From the NCBI RefSeq assembly GCF_002095465.1, contig NZ_MLFP01000002.1, positions 186,001 to 250,000 on the forward strand: 64,000 nt of DNA, given 5' to 3'. Origin of the DNA: Pantoea rodasii (GTDB taxonomy: Bacteria > Pseudomonadota > Gammaproteobacteria > Enterobacterales > Enterobacteriaceae). Numbering within the stretch: position 1 is the first letter of the stretch; the number at the start of each line of letters is the position of its first letter. The notes beneath the pieces were generated by a model. The model saw only the letters and a program-made list of their open reading frames with translations, had not been told where the DNA came from and made no database searches. Both the position numbers and the translations under genes were made by a program. Shown in pieces: positions 1 to 9,926 of this stretch.

Positions 1-104
1 TGTTGCACGATCGCCCGCTGGTCGCTCGCTATTTCAAAGATGTGTTGTCTCTTGACGATGCTGATTCCGCTCAAACTCCACTGCTGCGCAGGGTGGCCTC
101 GTGA
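1..104 (+). CDS. Metal ABC transporter ATP-binding protein, C-terminal fragment
   Basis: Only the last 33 codons lie in the window, read in the frame that ends with the TGA at 102-104; the protein ends ...LLRRVAS. No catalytic motif is visible, so the assignment rests on context. It overlaps the GTG start of a family ABC-3 metal permease by GTGA, the usual coupling of ATPase and permease genes, and a metal-binding protein gene follows. Inference: it is the ATPase of the zinc/manganese importer. What remains cannot tell this from any other short C-terminus. Confidence 0.7.
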   Translation, partial: LHDRPLVARYFKDVLSLDDADSAQTPLLRRVAS

Positions 105-940
105 CATTGATTCAACCGTTTATCGAATTTGGTTTTATGCGCCGCGCGTTGGTGGCTTGCGTGGCGTTAGCGCTGAGCGCCACGCCGCTTGGCGTATTCC
201 TTTCACTGCGCCGCATGAGTCTGGTGGGCGATGCGCTCTCTCACGCGGTGCTGCCTGGTGCGGCGATTGGCTATCTGGTTTCCGGTTTATCGCTGGTGGC
301 GATGGGGATCGGCGGACTGATTGCAGGTTTGGCCGTTGCGCTGCTTTCCGGTGCCGTCAGTCGTTATACCCCTTTGAAAGAGGACGCCAGTTTTTCAGGC
401 TTCTATCTCGGCTCGCTGGCGCTGGGCGTCACGCTGGTTTCTCTGCGCGGATCGAGCGTCGATCTGTTGCACGTGCTGTTCGGTTCACTGCTGGCAGTCG
501 ATAACGCGGCCATTATGCTGGTGGGCGGCATCGCAGCTTTTACCTTGCTGATGCTGGCCGTGATTTTCCGTCCGCTGGTGATCGATGCGTTCGATCCTGA
601 TTTCCTGCGTGCGCAAGGCAAATGGAGCGCGCCGATGGTGCACGGCATCTTCCTGATGCTGGTGGTGCTCAATCTGGTGGCCGGTTTTCAGGTGCTTGGC
701 ACGCTGATGTCGGTGGGGCTGATGATGTTGCCCGCCACCAGCGCCCGCTTCTGGAGTCGCCATCTTGCCTGCATGCTCGGCATTGCCATGCTGCTGGCGA
801 TGATCGCCGCGCTGGTGGGTTTGATCCTTTCCTGGCACTTCTCACTGCCCGCCGGACCGGCGGTAGTGCTGAGTGCGGCCGTACTGTTTTTGCTCTCTGT
901 TTTAACCGGACCGTGTGGCGGCCTGCTGCGCCGTCGATAA
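101..940 (+). CDS. Metal (zinc/manganese) ABC transporter permease, ZnuB/ABC-3 family
   Basis: A 279-residue integral membrane permease of the ABC-3 family that would form the channel of a Zn/Mn importer in the inner membrane. It has about eight hydrophobic segments, an early RRMSLVGDALSHAVLPG stretch and the late GTLMSVGLMMLPA stretch typical of ZnuB/MntB/SitC-type permeases. The start is a GTG that shares bases with the stop of the preceding ATPase gene. The substrate-binding protein gene starts 21 bases downstream, so the three form one operon. The adjacent ykgMO genes and their Zur box suggest zinc, but manganese cannot be excluded from sequence alone. Confidence 0.9.
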   Translation: MTLIQPFIEFGFMRRALVACVALALSATPLGVFLSLRRMSLVGDALSHAVLPGAAIGYLVSGLSLVAMGIGGLIAGLAVALLSGAVSRYTPLKEDASFSGFYLGSLALGVTLVSLRGSSVDLLHVLFGSLLAVDNAAIMLVGGIAAFTLLMLAVIFRPLVIDAFDPDFLRAQGKWSAPMVHGIFLMLVVLNLVAGFQVLGTLMSVGLMMLPATSARFWSRHLACMLGIAMLLAMIAALVGLILSWHFSLPAGPAVVLSAAVLFLLSVLTGPCGGLLRRR

Positions 941-961
941 CAATACTATTAGGGGATACGA

Positions 962-1840
962 ATGAAGAAGTTACCGCTGAGTCTGGCGATTGGCGCCATG
1001 TTGATTAGCCCACTGACCATGGCGAAAACCGTGGACGTGGTGGCGAGTTTCACCGTGCTGGCCGATATCGTTAAGCAAGTGGGCGGCGATCACGTCAACG
1101 TGAAATCGCTGGTTGGCCCGAACGGCGATCCGCACACCTTTGAACCGACACCACAGGACAGCCAGGCGCTAGCAAAAGCCAATGTGGTATTCGTCAGTGG
1201 TTTGGGGATGGAAGGCTGGATGGATCGCCTGATCAGCGCTTCCGGTTATAAAGGCACGATTGTGGTGGCCTCCAATGGCGTCAACACGCGCAAAATGGAA
1301 GAAGACGGCAAAACCGTGACGGACCCGCACGCGTGGAACAGCATGCACAACGGCGTGATCTATGCCACCAACGTGATGAATGCACTGATTAAAGCCGATC
1401 CAGAAGATGCAGCGGATATCCGTAAAAGCGGTGAAAGCTACATTCAGCAGTTGGAAAAATTGGATAGCTGGGCGAAAACAGAGTTCGCTTCAGTGCCGAA
1501 GAGCAAACGTAAAGTGCTGACCAGCCATGATGCCTTTGGTTATTTCGGCCAGCGCTATGGTGTGAGCTTCCTCGCGCCAGTCGGTTTCTCCACGGAAGCG
1601 GAAGCCAGCGCCAGTGATGTGGCCTCGATTATCAAACAGCTGAAAGCCGAGCACATCCATACCTACTTTATGGAGAATCAGACCGATCCACGTCTGGTGA
1701 AACAAATCGCCAGTGAAACCGATGCACAGCCGGGTGGTGAACTCTATCCCGAAGCGCTGTCTGAGGCTAATGGCCCAGCGGCAACCTATGTTGATGCGTT
1801 CAAACACAACGTTGAAACCATTGCCAAAAGCATGAAGTAA
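962..1840 (+). CDS. Metal ABC transporter substrate-binding protein (ZnuA/TroA-like)
   Basis: A 292-residue periplasmic binding protein of the cluster A-I (ZnuA/TroA/PsaA) family that captures Zn or Mn and delivers it to the permease. A Sec signal peptide is visible (MKK plus a hydrophobic stretch ending near LTMA at residue 21). Likely metal ligands are the histidines in GDPHTFEPT and DPHAWN, plus an acidic residue near the C-terminal ENQTDPR/GELYPE region. It lacks the long His-rich loop of classical ZnuA, which is also true of Mn-binding members, so metal choice is uncertain. An AGGGG ribosome site lies just before the ATG. Confidence 0.9.
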   Translation: MKKLPLSLAIGAMLISPLTMAKTVDVVASFTVLADIVKQVGGDHVNVKSLVGPNGDPHTFEPTPQDSQALAKANVVFVSGLGMEGWMDRLISASGYKGTIVVASNGVNTRKMEEDGKTVTDPHAWNSMHNGVIYATNVMNALIKADPEDAADIRKSGESYIQQLEKLDSWAKTEFASVPKSKRKVLTSHDAFGYFGQRYGVSFLAPVGFSTEAEASASDVASIIKQLKAEHIHTYFMENQTDPRLVKQIASETDAQPGGELYPEALSEANGPAATYVDAFKHNVETIAKSMK

Positions 1841-1866
1841 AAAAAAGGCCGGGGAGCATCCCGGCC
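1838..1866 (-). terminator. Rho-independent terminator of ykgM-ykgO
   Basis: A GC-rich hairpin at 1847-1866 (GGCCGGGG and its complement) is followed, on the minus strand, by an uninterrupted T run (the A run at 1838-1846). It serves the ribosomal-protein operon. Read on the plus strand there is no T tail, so it is a poor terminator for the binding-protein gene. Confidence 0.85.
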
Positions 1867-1884
1867 AATCATCACGACACTTTC

Positions 1885-2025
1885 CTACCTTTTCTTCTTT
1901 CTTCCCTGAACCGCTTTAAAACGCGGATTGGTTTTGCAGATCACGTAAATGCGACCTTTACGACGCACGACTTTGCAATCTTTGTGACGGGTCTTGGCAG
2001 ACCGTAATGAACTTAAAACCTGCAT
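1885..2025 (-). CDS. rpmJ2: Type B 50S ribosomal protein L36 (zinc-independent paralogue, YkgO)
   Basis: A 46-codon gene. The product starts [17 protein letters not shown] and ends [14 protein letters not shown], nearly identical to E. coli YkgO. Zinc-binding L36 has a CxxC pair near the N-terminus; here the first cysteine of that pair is gone (HKDC instead of CxxC), the hallmark of the C-minus form that replaces L36 under zinc starvation. It follows rpmE2 by 14 bases with an AGGAGT ribosome site in the gap, and shares its Zur-controlled promoter. Confidence 0.93.
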   Translation of the reverse strand: MQVLSSLRSAKTRHKDCKVVRRKGRIYVICKTNPRFKAVQGRKKKR

Positions 2026-2039
2026 GCGTTAACTCCTGA

Positions 2040-2297
2040 TTAATTGCCGCGCGTCAGGAAGCTGCCGAAACGCTTGTTGAAGCGTGCGGCGCTGCCTTCT
2101 TTAGTGAGATCTTTTTGCTTGCCGGTGTAATGGACGTGCGATTTAGATGACACATCCAGCGTCACGTAAGGCAGTACTTCACCTTCGAACTCAATGGTGC
2201 GTTCGGTTTTAATGGTGGAACCGATTTTGAAGTATTCATCGACAGAGGTGTCATGGAACACCACGGGACGGTATTGCGGATGGATATTGGCTTTCAT
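2040..2297 (-). CDS. rpmE2: Type B 50S ribosomal protein L31 (zinc-independent paralogue, YkgM)
   Basis: An 85-residue L31 paralogue beginning [18 protein letters not shown]. It has no cysteine at all, so it cannot bind zinc, unlike RpmE, which carries four. Under zinc limitation this form displaces the zinc-bearing L31 and frees zinc for the cell (established for E. coli and B. subtilis homologues). It is first gene of a two-gene unit with rpmJ2. A Zur-box palindrome lies 19 bases upstream of the ATG, and a metal importer lies on the opposite strand next door. Confidence 0.95.
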   Translation of the reverse strand: MKANIHPQYRPVVFHDTSVDEYFKIGSTIKTERTIEFEGEVLPYVTLDVSSKSHVHYTGKQKDLTKEGSAARFNKRFGSFLTRGN

Positions 2298-2315
2298 AGC
2301 TGCACTCTCATGTAA

Positions 2316-2330
2316 TGTTATAATATAACA
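2316..2330 (-). promoter_or_regulatory. Zur box upstream of rpmE2-rpmJ2
   Basis: TGTTATAATATAACA is a perfect palindrome around its central base and matches the enterobacterial Zur consensus (GAAATGTTATANTATAACATTTC-type, centre shown). It sits just upstream of the type B ribosomal protein genes, the classic Zur targets. Zinc-loaded Zur would repress the operon here. Confidence 0.88.
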
Positions 2331-2392
2331 ATAGTATGAACCTGATGAGAATTGATTGCAACCGTGATGGCTATGCGGTTATCTGCGGCCAT

Positions 2393-2420
2393 AAAAAAAG
2401 GCCGCTTGCGCGGCCTTTTT
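2393..2420 (-). terminator. Terminator of acrAB (likely bidirectional)
   Basis: GGCCGC-TTGC-GCGGCC hairpin (2400-2415) flanked by A and T runs on both sides. It lies 20 bases past the acrB stop codon. Confidence 0.88.
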
Positions 2421-2439
2421 AGAGGTTAAAAACTCAATC

Positions 2440-5400
2440 TTAATGCTTGTGCTCGACCGGATGGCCTTGCTCGATATCCGCTTTATTCTTACCGAAGCGG
2501 CGACGTACCACCACGAAGAACACCGGAACGAAGAAGATCGCCAACGCGGTTGCGGTTACCATGCCGCCCATTACGCCGGTACCTACGGCGTTCTGTGCGC
2601 CTGAACCAGCACCGGTACTGATCGCCAGCGGCAGAACACCGAGGATAAAGGCCAGTGAGGTCATCAGAATGGGACGCAAACGCATACGTGCCGCTTCCAG
2701 TGTTGATTCCACCAAACCTTTCCCTTCCTTCTCCATCAAATCCTTGGCGAATTCAACGATCAGGATGGCGTTCTTCGCCGACAAGCCAATGGTTGTTAGC
2801 AGCCCCACCACGAAGTAAACGTCGTTACTGAGTCCGCGCAGAGTGGTGAAGATCAACGCACCGACCACACCCAGCGGAACCACCAGCATAACGGAGAACG
2901 GAATCGACCAGCTCTCATACAACGCGGCCAGACACAAGAACACCACAATCAGCGAGATGGCGTACAGGGCAGGGGCCTGGTTACCGGACAGACGTTCCTG
3001 GTAGGACATACCGGTCCAGTCGTAGCCGATACCCGCAGGCAGTTTACCCGCCAGCTCTTCCATCAGGTTCATGGCATCACCGGAACTTTTCCCTGGTGCA
3101 GCCTGACCCAGAATCTCCATTGATGGTAAGCCGTTGTAACGTTCCAGACGCGGTGAACCGTACTGCCACTTCGCCGAAGAGAAGGCAGAGAACGGAACCA
3201 TGGTGCCGGAGCCGTTACGCACGAACCATTTGCTGATGTCATCTGGCAACATACGCGAGTCAGCCTGGCCCATCACGTACACTTTCTTCACACGACCGCG
3301 GTCGATGAAGTCATTGACGTAGGAACCACCCCAGCCCGCGCCCAGCGTGGTGTTGATGTCAGACAGCGACACACCCAATGCCTGCGCTTTTTCCTGATCG
3401 ATGATCAGTTTGTACTGTGGCGTATCTTCCATACCGTTTGGACGCACGCCCACCAGCGTATCCGGATGCTGGGCAATCATGCCAAACAGCTGGTTACGCG
3501 CGGCGGTTAACTTCTCGTGCCCCAGGTTACCCTGATCGGTCAGCATGAAGTCGAAGCCAGTGGCGTTACCCAATTCGATAATCGCCGGCAGGTTGAACGG
3601 GAAGACCATTGCATCTTTGATCTGACCCAACGCCTGCATGGCGCGTCCGGCAATCGCAGGGACTTTCAGGCTGGCATCGCCACGCTCATCCCAAGGTTTG
3701 AGGCTGACGAAGGCAATACCGGTGTTCTGACCACGACCTGCAAAGCCAAAGCCGTTAACGGTAAACACCGAGTTAACGCTGTCTTTCTCTTTGTTCAGGA
3801 AGTAATCCGTCACCTGATCCAGCACTTTCTGGGTACGTTCCTGAGTTGCACCGGCTGGCAACTGCGCCTGCGCCAGTAACAGACCCTGATCCTCTTCCGG
3901 CAGGAAGGAGGTAGGCAATTTCAGGAACAAATACGCCATGCCGACCACGATCACCAGGTAGATCACCAGATAACGACCGGTGCTACGCACGATGTGACCC
4001 ACGCTATCCACGTAGTGATTGGTGCTCTTGTCGAACAAGCGGTTGAACCAGCCGAAGAAGCCGGTGGTTTTACCGTGATCGCCTTTCTTAACCGGCTTCA
4101 GCATGGTGGCACAGAGTGCCGGCGTCAGAATCAACGCTACCAGCACGGACAACGCCATGGCGGAAACGATGGTGATAGAGAACTGACGATAGATAACCCC
4201 GGTTGACCCGCCGAAGAAGGCCATCGGGATAAATACCGCGGACAGCACCAGTGCGATACCCACCAGCGCGCCCTGAATCTGCTCCATCGAACGTTTCGTC
4301 GCTTCTTTCGGCGGTAGTCCTTCTTCCGCCATTACACGTTCCACGTTCTCGACCACCACGATGGCATCATCCACCAGCAAGCCGATGGCGAGCACCATCC
4401 CGAACATGGTTAGCGTGTTTATCGAGTAGCCAAAGGCACTGATAATCGCAAAGGTCCCCAACAGTACAACGGGCACCGCGATGGTTGGAATCAGCGTGGC
4501 GCGGAAGTTCTGCAGGAACAGATACATCACCAGGAACACCAGCACGATGGCTTCAAGCAGCGTTTTCACCACTTCGAAGATCGAAATCTTCACGAATGGC
4601 GTGGTGTCATACGGATAAACGGTTTTCATGCCTGACGGGAAGAACGGCTGCAGTTTTGCCAGCTCATCTTTCACCGCTTTGGCGGTATCCAACGCATTCG
4701 CCCCGGTTGCCAGTTTCACACCAATACCGGAAGCCGGTTTGCCGTTGTAACGCGCGATGATCTCGTAGTTTTCACCACCGAGTTCAATTTTCGCCACGTC
4801 ACGCAAACGCACCTGTGAACCGTCCTGATTCACTTTCAGCATGATATTGCCGAACTCTTCGGTATTGGTCAGACGGGTCTGCGCAATAATCGAGGCGTTC
4901 AACTGCTGGCCTGGAACCGGCGGTGTGCCACCTAATTGACCGGCGGCCACCTGGGTGTTCTGGGTGCCCAACGCACTGATCACATCTACCGGCGTCAGCT
5001 GATAGTTGTTCAGTTTGTGCGGGTCCATCCAGATACGCATGGCGTACTGCGCACCAAACACCTGGGTGTCACCCACGCCAGGCGTACGGCTGATCGGGTC
5101 TTTGATGTTAGAAGCAACGTAATCAGAGATGTCATTCTGCGTCATGCTGCCGTCATCACTGATAAAGCCCGCTACCATCAGGAAGCTGCTGGATGACTTT
5201 TTAACCTGAATACCTTGTTGCTGTACTTCCTGCGGCAGCAGTGGCATCGCCAGCTGCAGCTTGTTCTGTACCTGTACCTGCGCAATATCTGCGTTAGTAC
5301 CGGACTGGAAGGTCAGCGTCAGGGTTAAAGTACCGGACGAGTCACTGCTCGAGGCCATATACATCAGGCCATCGATGCCGTTCATGTTTTGTTCGATAAC

Positions 5401-5589
5401 CTGGGTTACCGAATCCTGCAGCGTTTTCGCATCAGCACCCGGATAGGTTGCCTGGATTTCAACTGCCGGCGGCGCAACATTGGGATATTGCTCAATCGGC
5501 AAGCTGATAATCGCTAGAGTTCCCGCCAACATAATGATGATGGCGAGCACCCAGGCAAAAATGGGGCGATCGATAAAGAACTTAGCCAT
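2440..5589 (-). CDS. acrB: Multidrug efflux RND transporter permease AcrB
   Basis: A 1049-residue inner-membrane RND pump, exactly the length of E. coli AcrB. It exports drugs, bile salts and dyes in exchange for protons with AcrA and TolC. The N-terminus [17 protein letters not shown] is characteristic. The proton-relay aspartate pair lies in [18 protein letters not shown] in TM4. Two repeats of TM bundle plus large periplasmic loop are evident, with the switch-loop/pore region in between. It follows acrA by 17 bases and is transcribed with it; AcrR represses from the divergent promoter. No lesions are seen. Confidence 0.98.
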   Translation of the reverse strand: MAKFFIDRPIFAWVLAIIIMLAGTLAIISLPIEQYPNVAPPAVEIQATYPGADAKTLQDSVTQVIEQNMNGIDGLMYMASSSDSSGTLTLTLTFQSGTNADIAQVQVQNKLQLAMPLLPQEVQQQGIQVKKSSSSFLMVAGFISDDGSMTQNDISDYVASNIKDPISRTPGVGDTQVFGAQYAMRIWMDPHKLNNYQLTPVDVISALGTQNTQVAAGQLGGTPPVPGQQLNASIIAQTRLTNTEEFGNIMLKVNQDGSQVRLRDVAKIELGGENYEIIARYNGKPASGIGVKLATGANALDTAKAVKDELAKLQPFFPSGMKTVYPYDTTPFVKISIFEVVKTLLEAIVLVFLVMYLFLQNFRATLIPTIAVPVVLLGTFAIISAFGYSINTLTMFGMVLAIGLLVDDAIVVVENVERVMAEEGLPPKEATKRSMEQIQGALVGIALVLSAVFIPMAFFGGSTGVIYRQFSITIVSAMALSVLVALILTPALCATMLKPVKKGDHGKTTGFFGWFNRLFDKSTNHYVDSVGHIVRSTGRYLVIYLVIVVGMAYLFLKLPTSFLPEEDQGLLLAQAQLPAGATQERTQKVLDQVTDYFLNKEKDSVNSVFTVNGFGFAGRGQNTGIAFVSLKPWDERGDASLKVPAIAGRAMQALGQIKDAMVFPFNLPAIIELGNATGFDFMLTDQGNLGHEKLTAARNQLFGMIAQHPDTLVGVRPNGMEDTPQYKLIIDQEKAQALGVSLSDINTTLGAGWGGSYVNDFIDRGRVKKVYVMGQADSRMLPDDISKWFVRNGSGTMVPFSAFSSAKWQYGSPRLERYNGLPSMEILGQAAPGKSSGDAMNLMEELAGKLPAGIGYDWTGMSYQERLSGNQAPALYAISLIVVFLCLAALYESWSIPFSVMLVVPLGVVGALIFTTLRGLSNDVYFVVGLLTTIGLSAKNAILIVEFAKDLMEKEGKGLVESTLEAARMRLRPILMTSLAFILGVLPLAISTGAGSGAQNAVGTGVMGGMVTATALAIFFVPVFFVVVRRRFGKNKADIEQGHPVEHKH

Positions 5590-5606
5590 GTATCAGTGGC
5601 TCCTGT

Positions 5607-6797
5607 TTAGGACGATGATTTAGCAGACTGTGAATCCGGTGCTGCTTTGGCATCATCTTTGACTTCTTGTGGTGTCACCTGCGCACCTGGCTTGGCGCGC
5701 TGAAGACCGACGGTGATCACGCGATCGCCTTCTTTAAGGCCGTCCGTTACCAGCCATTTGTCACCAAATGCCTGATTTGCGGTGATGTTACGAACTTCAA
5801 CTTTATTGTTTGCGCCCACCACCATCGCGGTAGCCTGACCGGTTGGCGTACGGGTTACACCCTGTTGCGGCACCAGCAGAGCGATTGGATTGGTACCTTC
5901 ATCCAGACGCGCACGCACGAACATGCCTGGCAGCAGACGATGGTCTGGGTTCGGGAAGATGGCACGCAGGGTGATGGAGCCGGTGGTTTCATCCACGGTC
6001 ACATCAGAGAATTCCAATGTGCCTGTCTGGCTGTATGCGTTACCGTTTTGCATCAGCAGCGTGACGTTGGCTTTGCCGTCATTCTGTTTCAGCTGACCGG
6101 ATTCCAGCTCTGCGCGCAAACGCAGGAAATCATCACTGGATTGGGTCACATCGACATACATAGGATCGAGCTGTTGCACGGTGGCCAGGGCGGTGGTTTG
6201 ACCGCTGGAGACCAAAGCGCCTTCAGTGACTGACGATTTACCTATGCGACCGCTGATCGGCGACGTCACTTTGGTATAGGCCAGGTTGATGCGTGCGGTT
6301 TCTACGTTAGCCTGCGCTGCTTGTACAGCAGCAGCCGTCTGCGCAGCGGTTGCCGCAGCCGTGTCATAGTCCTGCTGACTGATGTACTTAGTACCCAGCA
6401 GTGGCTTATAACGCTTGATGGTCAACTGTGCGACGTGCGCGTTGGCTTGCGCCTGTGCTAAATCACCTTTGGCGCTGTCGTAAGCCGCTTGATAGGTGGC
6501 CGGATCGATCTGATACAGGGACACGCCAGCTTTGATATCCGTACCTTCCTCAAAATTACGCTTCAGAATAATGCCTGAAACCTGAGGGCGTACTTCTGCC
6601 ACGCGGAATGCCGAAGTACGACCTGGCAATTCGGTGGTGATCTTCAAAGGCTCGTTTTTTAACGTCACAACACCCACTTCTGGGGGCTGCTGCTGGGCGG
6701 CTTGCTGGGATTTATTATCATCACATCCTGTTAACAAAAAGCTGCCTGAAAGCATCAGGACGGCCGCCAGAGGCGCTAATCCTCTGTTTTTATTCAT
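5607..6797 (-). CDS. acrA: Efflux RND transporter periplasmic adaptor AcrA (lipoprotein)
   Basis: A 396-residue membrane-fusion protein linking AcrB to TolC. A longer reading frame exists, but the ATG giving MNKNRGLAPLAAVLM matches E. coli AcrA and has an AGAGG ribosome site. The signal peptide ends in a lipobox LTGC with the lipidated Cys at residue 25. Coiled-coil hairpin, lipoyl and beta-barrel regions follow in order (AQANAHVAQLTIKRY, PISGRIGKSSVTEGALV). It is first gene of acrAB and divergent from acrR, with the AcrR operator between them. Confidence 0.98.
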   Translation of the reverse strand: MNKNRGLAPLAAVLMLSGSFLLTGCDDNKSQQAAQQQPPEVGVVTLKNEPLKITTELPGRTSAFRVAEVRPQVSGIILKRNFEEGTDIKAGVSLYQIDPATYQAAYDSAKGDLAQAQANAHVAQLTIKRYKPLLGTKYISQQDYDTAAATAAQTAAAVQAAQANVETARINLAYTKVTSPISGRIGKSSVTEGALVSSGQTTALATVQQLDPMYVDVTQSSDDFLRLRAELESGQLKQNDGKANVTLLMQNGNAYSQTGTLEFSDVTVDETTGSITLRAIFPNPDHRLLPGMFVRARLDEGTNPIALLVPQQGVTRTPTGQATAMVVGANNKVEVRNITANQAFGDKWLVTDGLKEGDRVITVGLQRAKPGAQVTPQEVKDDAKAAPDSQSAKSSS

Positions 6798-6886
6798 AAA
6801 TAAACCTCTAGTGTCCGATATCAAATGATCAATGGATCACAAACCGATAAACCCATTGCTGCGTTAAATCACGGGTCGTGCTATGG

Positions 6887-6910
6887 TACATACATTCACA
6901 AATGTATGTA
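6887..6910. promoter_or_regulatory. AcrR operator in the acrA-acrR intergenic region
   Basis: A 24-base palindrome with half sites TACATACATT and AATGTATGTA. It matches the known E. coli AcrR binding site in layout and sequence and lies between the divergent acrA and acrR starts, so AcrR binding would control both. Confidence 0.93.
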
Positions 6911-6939
6911 AACTTGCCAGTTTGTAAAAAAAGTCCTCT

Positions 6940-7578
6940 ATGGCACGAAAAACCAAAGCGCAAGCACTTGAAACACGGCATCAAATTCTGGATGCCGCTT
7001 TAGCACACTTCTCTGAACACGGTGTGGCTGCCACATCCCTGGCAGATATCGCAACAGCGGCCGGCGTAACGCGCGGGGCTATCTACTGGCATTTCAAAAA
7101 TAAAGCCGATCTCCTGCATGAAATCTGGCTGCGATGTGACGCTGGGCTTGATGATGTGGAACTTGAGTATCAGACAAAATACCCGGGTGATCCACTTTCT
7201 GTTATCCGTTCGATGTTGATCTATATCCTTGACGCTACTGCAAAGGATCCACAAAGACGCGCACTAATGGAGATTATCTTCCATAAATGCGAATTCGTTG
7301 GCGAAATGTCGACATTACAGGACATGCGTCAAAGTTTACTGTTGGAGTGTTACGATCGGATTGAATTGGTGCTACGTGAGTGTATCGAAGTGGGGCAGTT
7401 GCCGCCCGGTTTGAATACCTTACAGTCGGCGCGTCTGATGTGCGGCTACATTAATGGCATGATGGAAAACTGGCTGTTTAACCCGCAGGCGTTTGATCTG
7501 GCAGCCGATGCGCCGCAGCTGGTGGATGCATTTATTGATATGCTGCGGCTTAGTCCGACCATGACTGGCGCGCGCTAG
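6940..7578 (+). CDS. acrR: TetR-family repressor of multidrug efflux AcrR
   Basis: A 212-residue TetR regulator. The N-terminal helix-turn-helix is seen in [20 protein letters not shown] (about residues 27-48), followed by the all-helical ligand-binding domain where drugs and bile salts act as inducers. It is divergent from acrAB and has the canonical operator upstream. Length and sequence fit E. coli AcrR (215 aa). Its stop codon overlaps that of the convergent ybaM gene in a CTAG. Confidence 0.97.
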   Translation: MARKTKAQALETRHQILDAALAHFSEHGVAATSLADIATAAGVTRGAIYWHFKNKADLLHEIWLRCDAGLDDVELEYQTKYPGDPLSVIRSMLIYILDATAKDPQRRALMEIIFHKCEFVGEMSTLQDMRQSLLLECYDRIELVLRECIEVGQLPPGLNTLQSARLMCGYINGMMENWLFNPQAFDLAADAPQLVDAFIDMLRLSPTMTGAR

Positions 7579-7730
7579 TTCGCGCCTTCCTCTTTCTGCT
7601 TTTGCTGAAAATCGCGCTGCACAATCGCCAGCGCGGCTAGCACGGTGGCCGTTGGCACGTGATTCTCTTCCAGCAGTTGAATTAAATCGACCGCTAATTT
7701 CACTTCATCAGGTGCGGTGTCCAGCGACAT
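7575..7730 (-). CDS. ybaM: DUF2496 family protein YbaM
   Basis: A 51-codon gene. The product begins [20 protein letters not shown], close to E. coli YbaM (53 aa, DUF2496), which also lies near priC. Function is unknown; the protein looks like a small soluble helical protein rich in charged residues at its C-terminus (QKQKEEGAN). Its stop shares bases with the acrR stop. It follows the YeaQ-type gene by only 8 bases, so the two are probably co-transcribed. Confidence 0.9.
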   Translation of the reverse strand: MSLDTAPDEVKLAVDLIQLLEENHVPTATVLAALAIVQRDFQQKQKEEGAN

Positions 7731-7738
7731 TTTCTCTC

Positions 7739-7984
7739 CTAAATACGTAATTTTGCCGCGACCAGCAGCATTAACAGTGCACCCAGCAGCGCGACCACGA
7801 ATCCCGCTGGATGTAAGGTGGCCACATCACCGGTGGTGAAGTAAGTGGCAATGTAGCCGCCAATCAGCGCACCAATCACCGCCAGCACCAGCGTGGGCAC
7901 AAAACCGCCCGGACGGCCGGGAAAAATCATGCGTTTTACCGCGCCAGCCGCAAGACCAATCACAATCCAAAAGATCAGCGTCAT
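7739..7984 (-). CDS. GlsB/YeaQ/YmgE family stress-response membrane protein
   Basis: An 81-residue protein with three hydrophobic segments ([53 protein letters not shown]) and the PGRPGGF loop typical of the transglycosylase-associated YeaQ/GlsB family. Members are small inner-membrane proteins often induced in stationary phase or stress; the molecular role is not established. A strong AGGAGG site precedes the ATG. It is not in this position in E. coli, where mscK and ybaM fill the acrR-priC interval. Confidence 0.88.
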   Translation of the reverse strand: MTLIFWIVIGLAAGAVKRMIFPGRPGGFVPTLVLAVIGALIGGYIATYFTTGDVATLHPAGFVVALLGALLMLLVAAKLRI

Positions 7985-8035
7985 GATTTTCCTCCTTTTA
8001 GCATTTGGGCAAGTATAGAGGAAAGTGGGCGTTGG

Positions 8036-8548
8036 TTACCGCGCCGGAGCTGATAATTCCAGTTTATGCAGTGCGTTGCGACAGCGTGCCAAACGCTCAT
8101 GCAGCACTTCCACGTCACGAATTAATTGCTGCTGCACCACCAGGGTTTCTGCGCGCGCCAGATGTTGCTCACGTTGTTCAATCATTGCCAGCAGGCGTGT
8201 TTCGTAGCCCTGATACTCCTCGCGTTTTGACTGACGCGGATCGCCACGCGGCCGTTCACGCGGCGTGCGCAGCTGCTGACTCTGGCATTCACGTTGCAGC
8301 GCGGCAATCTGATCCAGCACTTTTTCTGCCAGCCATTGGCGGCGCACCACATCCGTTTCAGCGGCGCTTAACTGCGTCAAATTGTGTTCCAGCTCGCAGA
8401 GATAATCGGCCAGTCGTGTGCCTTTACAGCGGAACAGCTGTGCATCAAACGGGGCTGACGGCAGGCGCCATCTTTCTGCTGCGCGATCTGCTGACGCAGT
8501 TGTGCAACGATCATCTGCAGGCGCTGTTGTGCGGGCTGTTGGGGCATC
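8036..8548 (-). CDS. priC: Primosomal replication protein PriC, reading frame interrupted by a 1-base loss
   Basis: PriC loads the replicative helicase at abandoned forks in replication restart. The N-terminal part starts at the ATG at 8548 (MPQQPAQQRLQMIVAQL). The rest continues in another frame as PSAPFDAQLFRCKGTRLADY and then through the end at 8036. The best join needs one extra base near 8462-8475, giving about 170 residues, as in E. coli PriC (175 aa). The downstream frame has no good start of its own (only a TTG). The neighbours ybaM and ybaN confirm the identity. The break resembles the homopolymer losses seen elsewhere, so it may be a sequencing error. Confidence 0.85.
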   Translation of the reverse strand, partial: DAPTARTTAPADDRCTTASADRAAERWRLPSAPFDAQLFRCKGTRLADYLCELEHNLTQLSAAETDVVRRQWLAEKVLDQIAALQRECQSQQLRTPRERPRGDPRQSKREEYQGYETRLLAMIEQREQHLARAETLVVQQQLIRDVEVLHERLARCRNALHKLELSAPAR

Positions 8549-8604
8549 ACTCTGATTCCGACTGTGTTAACGTAGCGCAGTTCCGATTTTTTCAGGCATC
8601 AGGC

Positions 8605-8985
8605 ATGCAACGAATTTTACTGTTGTGTCTCGGCTGGCTGGCCATTGTGCTGGGTACGCTGGGCATTGTATTACCTTTATTACCCACCACGCCATTTGTG
8701 TTGCTGGCCGCCTGGTGCTTTGCCCGATCGTCGCCACGTTTTCACCACTGGCTGCTGTGGCGTTCACCGTTTGGCCGCTATATTCGTCACTGGCAGCAGC
8801 ATCGCGCCATGCCGCCCGGCGCCAAAGGGCGCGCCATGTTGCTGATTGTCATCACCTTTGCGGTTTCCATCTATCTGGTCAATATGCTGTGGGTGCGCAT
8901 TATGCTGGGCGTGATGCTGTGCGCATTACTGCTGTTTATGTGGCGCATTCCGGTGGTGGCAGAAAATAGTGACAGCGGCGATTAA
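8605..8985 (+). CDS. ybaN: DUF454 inner-membrane protein YbaN
   Basis: A 126-residue membrane protein starting [20 protein letters not shown], with the conserved [18 protein letters not shown] motif of DUF454. It matches E. coli YbaN over its whole length. There are probably four membrane segments in two hairpins. Function is unknown. The open frame extends far upstream, but that extension is antisense to priC and has no family match, so the ATG at 8605 is chosen. apt follows 150 bases downstream. Confidence 0.93.
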   Translation: MQRILLLCLGWLAIVLGTLGIVLPLLPTTPFVLLAAWCFARSSPRFHHWLLWRSPFGRYIRHWQQHRAMPPGAKGRAMLLIVITFAVSIYLVNMLWVRIMLGVMLCALLLFMWRIPVVAENSDSGD

Positions 8986-9137
8986 GCGCGGCAGGGTTGC
9001 ATTTAGGCGGGTATTTGCATAGATTTGGGCATCTTCGTGCGTGGCTTCCCTATTTAACTGTCTTCGTTAACCCGGTTTCCGGGTATTGGCGCTGTCAGAA
9101 GCCGCGCGTATTAGATATTTTTCCAGGCGTAACACTT

Positions 9138-9689
9138 ATGACCGCAACTGCTCAGCAGCTTGAACTCATCAAAAACAGCATCAAAAGCATCCCTGACTAC
9201 CCTAAGCCGGGCATTCTGTTCCGTGACGTCACCAGTTTGATGGAAGATCCGCAGGCCTATGCCGCGTCGATTGCCATTCTGGTTGAGCGCTATCGTGACA
9301 AAGGCATCACCAAAGTGGTGGGCACCGAAGCACGTGGCTTCCTGTTTGGTGCACCGGTGGCGCTGGGTTTGGGCGTGGGTTTTGTGCCAGTTCGTAAACC
9401 GGGCAAACTGCCACGTGAAACCTACAGCGAAAGCTATGAGCTGGAGTACGGTTCTGATGCGCTGGAATTGCACAAAGATGCGATCAAACCTGGCGATGTG
9501 GTGCTGGTGGTTGACGATCTGCTGGCGACCGGCGGCACGCTGGAAGCTACGGTGAAACTGATCCGCCGTGCCGGTGGTGAAGTTAAAGATGCCGCGTTTG
9601 TGATCAACCTGTTTGATCTGAGCGGTGAAGCGCGCCTCAACGCAATCGGCATCGACTGCTACAGCCTTGTGAATTTCCCCGGCCACTAA
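9138..9689 (+). CDS. apt: Adenine phosphoribosyltransferase
   Basis: A 183-residue type I PRTase that converts adenine and PRPP to AMP in purine salvage (cytoplasmic). It begins [20 protein letters not shown], as in E. coli Apt. The PRPP-binding loop [13 protein letters not shown] is intact (near residues 117-129) and [15 protein letters not shown] is present. The upstream in-frame extension is not conserved. No lesion. The 237-base gap before dnaX holds a GC-rich hairpin near 9698-9722 but no clear T tail. Confidence 0.97.
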   Translation: MTATAQQLELIKNSIKSIPDYPKPGILFRDVTSLMEDPQAYAASIAILVERYRDKGITKVVGTEARGFLFGAPVALGLGVGFVPVRKPGKLPRETYSESYELEYGSDALELHKDAIKPGDVVLVVDDLLATGGTLEATVKLIRRAGGEVKDAAFVINLFDLSGEARLNAIGIDCYSLVNFPGH

Positions 9690-9926
9690 GGCCTGTGCGC
9701 TCCGCGATACGGCGGGGCGCAACCTCTGCAACGCCTCTACCGCCATTTTTGTTACCTGCAACGCGACGTATGTCGGGTATAGGCATATCCGGTTGTGGCT
9801 GTTAGACTACTGCCCATATACACAGGGTTTGCGAAGCTGCATTTTTCCCCTTTTTCTTGTGGCGGAACCCGGTTCATTTAGCCGCACCGCTGTGCCAACT
9901 CAATAAAATCCAGTGATTGAATCCAC

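Noticed and set aside
8005-8604. Long N-terminal extension of the ybaN frame (about 200 codons)
   Set aside because: It is antisense to priC, has no family match, and YbaN starts at 8605 by homology.
9698-9722. Terminator after apt
   Set aside because: The hairpin is GC-rich but is followed by ACCTCTGCA without a T run; apt and dnaX could be co-transcribed.
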